Shown here: one piece after another, positions 15,599 through 19,182 of the stretch
Layout: the number at the start of each line of letters is the position of its first letter
Numbering within the stretch: the stretch's first letter is position 1
From: an uncultured Polynucleobacter sp.
Lineage (GTDB): Bacteria; Pseudomonadota; Gammaproteobacteria; Burkholderiales; Burkholderiaceae
Length of the DNA stretch: 19,182 bases
Direction of reading: 5' to 3'
Assembly (NCBI GenBank): GCA_937996825.1
Contig: CALKUJ010000375.1
Coordinates: forward strand, 1 to 19,182
Notes under the pieces: model-generated
The model's input: the letters and a program-made list of their open reading frames with translations, nothing else
Database searches by the model: none
What the model was told of the DNA's origin: nothing
Program-made: the position numbers and the translations under genes

Positions 15599-16635
15599 TG
15601 ATGAGAGCTTGGCAACCCCGACTCGCTCTGCTTTGGCCTGGCTTGGTGATGTCGGCCTTGGTCGCCGTAGCTGCCTTGTTCTTGTCTGAACATTATGGGG
15701 CACCAGTGATGCTATTTGCCTTGCTGTTGGGCATGGCTGTGAATTTTTTGTCAGAAGACGGGCGTTGCAAACCGGGAATCGAATTCGCATCCAAACAAGT
15801 GTTGCGCTGGGGTGTTGCGCTATTGGGCTTAAAAATCACAGCTTCACAAGTGCAAGCCATGGGCTGGCAGCCTGTTCTGATGGTGGTGTTAGCCGTGGTG
15901 TTGACAATCATCTTTGGCATTGTGGTGGCGCAAGCCATGGGTTTTCAAAAATTCTTTGGTTTGCTCTCTGGAGGTGCGGTTGGCATTTGCGGAGCTTCAG
16001 CAGCTCTGGCGATTTCAGCAGCATTCCCAAATCATCCACAAAAAGAACGCGCCACGCTGTTTGTCGTGATCAGCGTCAGCACACTTTCAACCGTTGCCAT
16101 GGTGGCGTATCCCATGGTGGTTCACTGGCTAGATTTAGACCCAATGAATGCAGGCTTTTTTCTAGGGGGCACTATTCACGATGTGGCTCAAGTGGTTGGC
16201 GCTGGTTACAGCATGGGACAGCAAACAGGCGATGCAGCTACCTTGGTGAAGCTTATGCGCGTGGCCATGCTGGTACCAGTGATTGCATTTGCCGCTTGGA
16301 TGACTCACAGCCAATACACACAATCATCCCAAGCCTCTATAGATACCGGCACAGCAAAACCACAGCGCCCCCCTCTGCTGCCAGGATTTGCTGTTGTGTT
16401 TGTGCTGTTGGTCGTGATCAACAGCTTAGGCGTTTTGCCTCATTGGTTGGTAAATGATGGTAACGATTTGTCACGTGCGTTTTTGATCGGTGCTATGGCC
16501 GCGATTGGCATGAAAACTCATCTGAAGGACATTCTGAGTGTGGGTTGGAAACCAGTGGTTTTAATGGTCCTCGAGACCTTATTCTTAGCCGTATTGTTCT
16601 ACGCCATGATGCAACTGACACATCTGCACGCCTGA
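15598..16635 (+). CDS. YeiH family putative sulfate exporter (UPF0324)
   Basis: This 345-aa integral membrane protein of the YeiH/UPF0324 family has about ten hydrophobic segments and the family signatures GGAVGICGASAA at 125-136 and GGTIHDVAQVVGAG at 190-203. Relatives beside sulfonate-degradation genes (SuyZ/TauZ type) were proposed to export sulfate or sulfite. Direct transport evidence for the family is thin, and E. coli YeiH itself is poorly defined. Its start overlaps the ligase stop (TGATG), and a second ATG follows immediately. This indicates translational coupling and a shared function with receptor and ligase. It could relieve sulfite/sulfate load if the TauD-like dioxygenase releases an inorganic sulfur anion, or it may export another anion. 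No T-rich intrinsic terminator is evident right after the stop. Confidence 0.88.
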   Translation: MMRAWQPRLALLWPGLVMSALVAVAALFLSEHYGAPVMLFALLLGMAVNFLSEDGRCKPGIEFASKQVLRWGVALLGLKITASQVQAMGWQPVLMVVLAVVLTIIFGIVVAQAMGFQKFFGLLSGGAVGICGASAALAISAAFPNHPQKERATLFVVISVSTLSTVAMVAYPMVVHWLDLDPMNAGFFLGGTIHDVAQVVGAGYSMGQQTGDAATLVKLMRVAMLVPVIAFAAWMTHSQYTQSSQASIDTGTAKPQRPPLLPGFAVVFVLLVVINSLGVLPHWLVNDGNDLSRAFLIGAMAAIGMKTHLKDILSVGWKPVVLMVLETLFLAVLFYAMMQLTHLHA

Positions 16636-16844
16636 GGAGACTGCATGCACCAGCGGAGATAAATCGTGAAGACCGCGTAGTAGAACTGCTACGGAGCAGC
16701 ATCCGAAGTTCTGCAAGTTGGAAATTTGCCACATGCACAGTTAAGGTTAAACGACTTCCCGCAAACCCGCATGAAACCTAGGTTCCCCTTGTGGACGCGT
16801 CCTTAAGAAAACAGAGAAAAGAGAGAGAAAACGGCAGAAAAAAC

Positions 16845-16863
16845 TCACTTTTTGAAAAAGTGA
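16845..16863. repeat. Perfect 19-bp palindrome, odd centre
   Basis: TCACTTTTTGAAAAAGTGA has 9-bp arms around a single G. The arms are too close to form a normal RNA hairpin without opening inner pairs. This favours a protein-binding palindrome, or cruciform, over a terminator. It follows a purine-rich stretch. Confidence 0.5.
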
Positions 16864-16893
16864 AGTCGTCGCGTCCTCAATGTCACTCGTCAG

Positions 16894-16926
16894 AAGCCCA
16901 CTAATAGAGGGCTTTCCCCAAAGGGG
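16894..16926. repeat. Two adjacent hairpins
   Basis: AAGCCC (16894-16899) pairs with GGGCTT (16909-16914) across a 9-nt loop. It is followed directly by CCCC-AAA-GGGG (16916-16926). The second hairpin overlaps the next palindrome by two bases. No T-run follows, so a terminator role is unlikely. Confidence 0.4.
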
Positions 16927-16942
16927 ATTTGGATCCAAATCC
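16925..16942. repeat. Perfect 18-bp palindrome
   Basis: GGATTTGGATCCAAATCC is fully self-complementary with no spacer. It overlaps the preceding CCCC-AAA-GGGG hairpin by two bases. A third, shorter inverted repeat (GTCCA-CATTT-TGGAC) follows at 16954-16968. A regulator or recombinase site is possible. Confidence 0.5.
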
Positions 16943-17047
16943 ACACTATCAGCGTCCACATTTTGGACACTAGCCTAAAAAAGTCACAGGCTTATAGTAG
17001 TAACTAGAAGCAATCACAAACCCGAGATGTGCAGCAGAAGAAGGCTG

Positions 17048-17075
17048 AAGGCAGGACAGCTACTCGGCCTTTTTG
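17048..17075. terminator. Possible weak intrinsic terminator between convergent genes
   Basis: On the plus strand AAGGC (17048-17052) can pair with GCCTT (17067-17071) around a 14-nt loop, running into TTT. On the minus strand the same hairpin follows immediately after the stop of the hypothetical gene but lacks a clean T-run. The stem is only 5 bp, so this is tentative. Confidence 0.25.
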
Positions 17076-17576
17076 TCACGAGGCCATCATTGCGGAGATC
17101 GACATCTGAACCCACAACTGATCAAGGGCTAGATCACAGCCCTGCACTTCAACTTCGATATTGCGTCGGAATGTTTTGACTGAGATCTTTGCACCCCCTG
17201 CTTCAACCTGCCCCACGTACTCCAAGTCGTATTGCGGTATCAATTCACCATCGGGCAATGCAGATCGCACAGTCGTGAGGAAACAGCCCTTGTAGCTATC
17301 AGCCAACTCCCATGCTTCATCAGCTCGCACTTGGTTCAACTTGAGTAAACGCTGCACTGTCAATCGCACAGCATCCGCCATCATGCCCTTGACCTCGGGG
17401 ACTTCATCTTCAATCGATACGCCGCTATCTAGTTTTCTCAATACAGCTTTGTAGAACACGACATTGGCACGAGCCTGCTCACTGAGCTCAAAAGATCTCT
17501 TGGCCATCGTCATGAACGCCTCATGCAACTGGGCTCGTGAGTCAGCGTTTGCGGTTATGGCTGTAGGTGACGTCAT
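17076..17576 (-). CDS. Hypothetical protein downstream of integrase
   Basis: This 166-aa protein has no family that I recognise. The ATG at 17576 has AAGGA 8 nt upstream and begins 15 bp after the integrase stop, so the two genes are very likely co-transcribed. Residues about 15-95 look alpha-helical and charged (RSFELSEQARANVVFYKAVLRK; MMADAVRLTVQRLLKLNQ). The second half looks beta-rich (IPQYDLEYVGQVEAGGAKISV; RRNIEVEVQG). There is no signal peptide, membrane segment or metal-binding cluster. Its position suggests a partner of the integrase, such as a directionality factor or an element-maintenance protein, but excisionases are usually smaller and basic while this looks neutral to acidic. 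It is a real gene by spacing and ribosome-binding site; function is unknown. Confidence 0.7.
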   Translation of the reverse strand: MTSPTAITANADSRAQLHEAFMTMAKRSFELSEQARANVVFYKAVLRKLDSGVSIEDEVPEVKGMMADAVRLTVQRLLKLNQVRADEAWELADSYKGCFLTTVRSALPDGELIPQYDLEYVGQVEAGGAKISVKTFRRNIEVEVQGCDLALDQLWVQMSISAMMAS

Positions 17577-17591
17577 CGCAAAATTCCTTGA

Positions 17592-18989
17592 TTAATTGGG
17601 AGCAGCTGCCGCTGAGGTTTTTTGCAATTCCTCACGCAACTCTTCAAGCGCAGGTTCGTTTTGCTGCTTCAGTGAAATGCTCAAGCCTGTACTCAATTCG
17701 GCCATGAACATCAGCTCATCGTTGGGCGTACTGTTCAACAACCTCGCAATGGATGTCTCGGTAGAACCACCATCGCCTTGTCCCGAGAACTGCGCCGCAT
17801 TCATCAAAGGATTCATGTGGTTGTAGAACTTGGCAATCATGGTGGCGCTCGTTCGTACCTGCGCTTGAATTTGCTCCGCTGTAAGGCCCTTTGCAATCAT
17901 TTGCGTAATTGCATAGTGACGCAGGCTGTACAAGGTTCTCTCCTGACCAGTCGTTGGACATAGCAACATGTCCAAGTCCTGAAGGAATTGACTAAATTGA
18001 GCAATCAAGTGCGTGGGTTGCACCCCATTGCGTGGTCGGAACACCCTTGATTCATGCTTTTCATCCAGCACTTGCTCAAGCGTCTTGCCCTGCAACTCTG
18101 GCGCCAATTCAATAAGTCGCGCTAGGTACGTTTTGCAACTTTCATGAAACACGGCAAACACGGGCTTGTTCTTTTTGACCGTCTTGCCCTTTTGGATGCG
18201 TGCATAGAGCACAGGTTTTTCTAGCCCAACGTCACGTAGCTCAATATGACGCCATTCAAGATACTCCATCTCAGTACCTGGGCGCATGCCTGTTGCTGCC
18301 GCAAACGGCACATAAATTGACAACAACTCACGCAGCTCGCGCGTTCTGCCAATTCGCCCCTCTTGCACCCAATCTGCAAACTTAGAAGCCATATGCAGGA
18401 CTTCTTGCGACGAGAAGTCTGGTCGACGCCCGCCATGCTCGCCAGTGTTCTTGAGAACTGGCTTTTGCATGTTGCTCATGTAGGCGCGTTCAATGGCGTA
18501 ATCAAACACCAAGCTCAACGCGGCGTTGTGATTCGCTTGGGCGCTGTGACTTAGCTCTCGCCCGACCTTTTGGCGGCGCCATTCGCAAAACTCCGTGAAC
18601 ACCGCTTGGTTGATGCGGTCAACGTTGTACCCACCAAAGAATGGAATCAGGTAGCCGTTAATGGCACTGATGTAATCGTTGTTACTTCCGCGCTTGGTTT
18701 TATCTTCAGCAACTTTGATTTCAAGATCACGCAATACAACATCAGCAACAGATTTGAATTTTTTAGAAACAACGGGATGGCCTGCCCTGGCTAGCACCTT
18801 GGCCTCAAACCACTGCTCTTCAGCGAAAGCTTTGGCTTTTTCTAGATTAGGCGTACCTGTTGCCTTACGAATCCATTTGCCAATAGCATCGACTTTGAAG
18901 TGAGCTTGCCAACGCTCACTATCAGGGCGACGAACTAAACGTATTTCGTTTTCTCGTACAACAATGGTTTCTGGGCTACGTTCTTTCAT
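17592..18989 (-). CDS. Tyrosine recombinase / site-specific integrase
   Basis: This 465-aa phage-type integrase has an N-terminal DNA-binding half (about 1-180) with a SAM-like core-binding segment (VLRDLEIKVAEDKTK to QANHNAALSLVFDYAIERA) and a C-terminal catalytic domain. Catalytic residues are R236 in AATGMRPGTE, a lysine at K267 or K269 in RIQKGKTVKK, R357-H358 in LYSLRHYAIT, and the nucleophile Y389 in AKFYNHM. The first residue of the usual HxxR box is Y354, and the later His/Trp position lies in QVRTS (379-380). This variation is shared by a recognised integrase subfamily with YSLRH and (M/V)xTS motifs, so it is probably active. A tail of about 75 residues follows the tyrosine. It lies next to the 3' end of a tRNA-Cys gene, the classic target arrangement. 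No Shine-Dalgarno precedes the ATG. Confidence 0.92.
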   Translation of the reverse strand: MKERSPETIVVRENEIRLVRRPDSERWQAHFKVDAIGKWIRKATGTPNLEKAKAFAEEQWFEAKVLARAGHPVVSKKFKSVADVVLRDLEIKVAEDKTKRGSNNDYISAINGYLIPFFGGYNVDRINQAVFTEFCEWRRQKVGRELSHSAQANHNAALSLVFDYAIERAYMSNMQKPVLKNTGEHGGRRPDFSSQEVLHMASKFADWVQEGRIGRTRELRELLSIYVPFAAATGMRPGTEMEYLEWRHIELRDVGLEKPVLYARIQKGKTVKKNKPVFAVFHESCKTYLARLIELAPELQGKTLEQVLDEKHESRVFRPRNGVQPTHLIAQFSQFLQDLDMLLCPTTGQERTLYSLRHYAITQMIAKGLTAEQIQAQVRTSATMIAKFYNHMNPLMNAAQFSGQGDGGSTETSIARLLNSTPNDELMFMAELSTGLSISLKQQNEPALEELREELQKTSAAAAPN

Positions 18990-19008
18990 GTACGCAGCTT
19001 ACAAGCCA

Positions 19009-19037
19009 TTTATCAAAAGAGCAAACAAACATCTTAA
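19009..19037 (-). promoter_or_regulatory. Candidate integrase promoter
   Basis: On the minus strand TTAAGA (19032-19037) and GATAAA (19009-19014) match the -35 and -10 consensus at 4 of 6 positions each, with a 17-bp spacer. Transcription would start about 12 nt before the integrase ATG, giving a very short leader, which fits the absence of a Shine-Dalgarno. The match is modest and unproven. Confidence 0.3.
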
Positions 19038-19041
19038 ATTA

Positions 19042-19062
19042 ACCGTGTAATCACCGTGTAAT
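19042..19062. repeat. Tandem ACCGTGTAAT repeat, 11-bp period
   Basis: ACCGTGTAAT occurs at 19042-19051 and 19053-19062, separated by one base. The pair sits just upstream of the candidate integrase promoter, between the integrase and the tRNA. Such short direct repeats next to an attachment site resemble arm-type integrase or excisionase binding sites. They could also mediate autoregulation of the integrase. Confidence 0.5.
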
Positions 19063-19074
19063 TATTGAAGCAAT

Positions 19075-19108
19075 AAAAAAGCACCTAGCTCGCTAGAGCT
19101 AAGTGCTT
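19075..19108 (-). terminator. Rho-independent terminator of the tRNA-Cys transcript
   Basis: On the minus strand a 13-bp stem (AAGCACTTAGCTC with GAGCTAGGTGCTT, one G-T pair) closes a 4-nt TAGC loop and runs into six T residues. It begins 20 nt after the tRNA 3' end. Stem, loop and T-run make a clear intrinsic terminator for the tRNA. It also insulates the integrase from tRNA transcription. Confidence 0.85.
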
Positions 19109-19128
19109 GATTTATAAGGATAAATCCT

Positions 19129-19182
19129 TGGAGGCGCGACCCAGAGTCGAACTGGGCTAAACGGATTTGCAATCCGGTGCAT
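19129..19182 (-). tRNA. tRNA-Cys (GCA), 3' part; 5' part beyond right edge
   Basis: The reverse complement of the last 54 bases gives an anticodon arm CCGGA-TTGCAAA-TCCGT with anticodon GCA. A T-arm CCCAG-TTCGACT-CTGGG follows, then the acceptor strand TCGCGCC, discriminator T and an encoded CCA. This matches the known bacterial tRNA-Cys pattern. The D-arm and 5' acceptor strand lie outside the window. The outermost anticodon-stem pair (C with T) is a mismatch. The 3' end abuts the integrase region and is the probable attB core. Confidence 0.93.

Larger units (their letters stand above)
16636..17075. other. 440-bp intergenic region rich in palindromes, no convincing gene
   Basis: This gap separates the plus-strand exporter gene from the minus-strand hypothetical/integrase pair. 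It holds an imperfect inverted repeat at 16676-16693 (CGTAGTAG-AA-CTGCTACG), a purine-rich stretch at about 16804-16843, and at least five short palindromes between 16845 and 16968. A weak hairpin with a T-run lies just before 17076. A 70-codon GTG-started open frame on the minus strand (16747-16959) runs across the palindromes, but it has no recognised homology and no clear ribosome-binding site. The region probably contains the transition from metabolic genes to the integrase module, but I see no tRNA-derived attachment repeat in it. Confidence 0.6.
17076..19128. mobile_element. Integrase end of a tRNA-Cys-associated integrative element (limits uncertain)
   Basis: A tyrosine integrase and a small partner gene sit immediately downstream of the 3' end of tRNA-Cys, the standard arrangement of a genomic island or prophage integrated at a tRNA gene. 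The tRNA side (near 19129) is the probable attachment junction. The opposite junction is not visible: I found no direct repeat of the tRNA 3' end elsewhere in the window. The element may therefore extend left beyond this window, or may be a short decayed remnant ending within 16636-17075. Confidence 0.5.

Noticed and set aside
16644..16663. ATGCACC followed by GGAGATAAAT, loosely like part of the tRNA-Cys sequence
   Set aside because: It is in the opposite orientation to the tRNA and only about 7 bases match contiguously, so it cannot be the direct repeat expected of an attachment site.
16747..16959. 70-codon GTG-started open frame on the minus strand
   Set aside because: No ribosome-binding site or known family, and it runs through the palindrome cluster. 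It cannot be supported as a gene, although a decayed gene fragment is not excluded.
1..19182. CRISPR arrays, insertion sequences, rRNA genes
   Set aside because: No regularly spaced repeats of suitable length, no transposase-like product and no rRNA-like sequence were seen on either strand.

Overview
The window reads as betaproteobacterial DNA, probably Burkholderiales (Comamonadaceae-like). This rests on a BktB-type beta-ketothiolase, a Bug/TctC extracytoplasmic solute receptor, a beta-proteobacterial general porin start (signal peptide then ITIYGALDGGV), a 597-residue acyl-CoA dehydrogenase of the type common in that group, and a moderate GC content judged by eye. The assignment is inference; no marker gene is present apart from a partial tRNA.

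Layout. (1) 1-330: the first 47 codons of a porin (minus strand, running off the left edge) and its upstream region, which carries a 21/22-bp tandem repeat. (2) 331-11582: eleven tightly packed minus-strand genes, read right to left: quinone oxidoreductase-like MDR, TauD/TfdA dioxygenase, BKACE (DUF849) beta-keto acid cleavage enzyme, FrnE-like DsbA protein, RBBP9/YdeN hydrolase, 597-aa acyl-CoA dehydrogenase, BktB thiolase, SDR, a second (ACAD10/11-like) acyl-CoA dehydrogenase, SDR, and an APH-fold kinase. Gaps are 10-75 bp and the last three genes are joined by 4-bp ATGA overlaps. (3) 11583-11753: divergent intergenic region with an 18-bp palindrome. (4) 11754-16635, plus strand: AraC-family regulator, then Bug receptor, AlkK-like acyl-CoA ligase and YeiH-type putative sulfate exporter. 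(5) 16636-17075: a 440-bp stretch without a convincing gene but rich in palindromes. (6) 17076-19182: a hypothetical protein, a tyrosine integrase with tandem 11-bp repeats near its promoter, a terminator, and the 3' part of a tRNA-Cys. This looks like the integrase end of a tRNA-targeted integrative element.

How it may fit together. The two arms around the AraC-family gene look like one carboxylic-acid catabolic regulon: porin and Bug receptor for uptake, ligase for CoA activation, two dehydrogenases and two SDRs for oxidation, BktB for thiolysis, BKACE for beta-keto acid cleavage, and a 2-oxoglutarate dioxygenase for hydroxylation. The APH kinase, ACAD and SDR resemble the kinase/ACAD/SDR set of the levulinate (Lva) pathway, which handles 4-hydroxyacyl-CoA through a phosphorylated intermediate. 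TauD-like plus YeiH-like genes raise the possibility of a sulfur-containing substrate. The actual substrate cannot be read from the sequence. No copy of the tRNA-Cys 3' end is visible further left, so whether the catabolic cluster is island cargo or host chromosome is unresolved.
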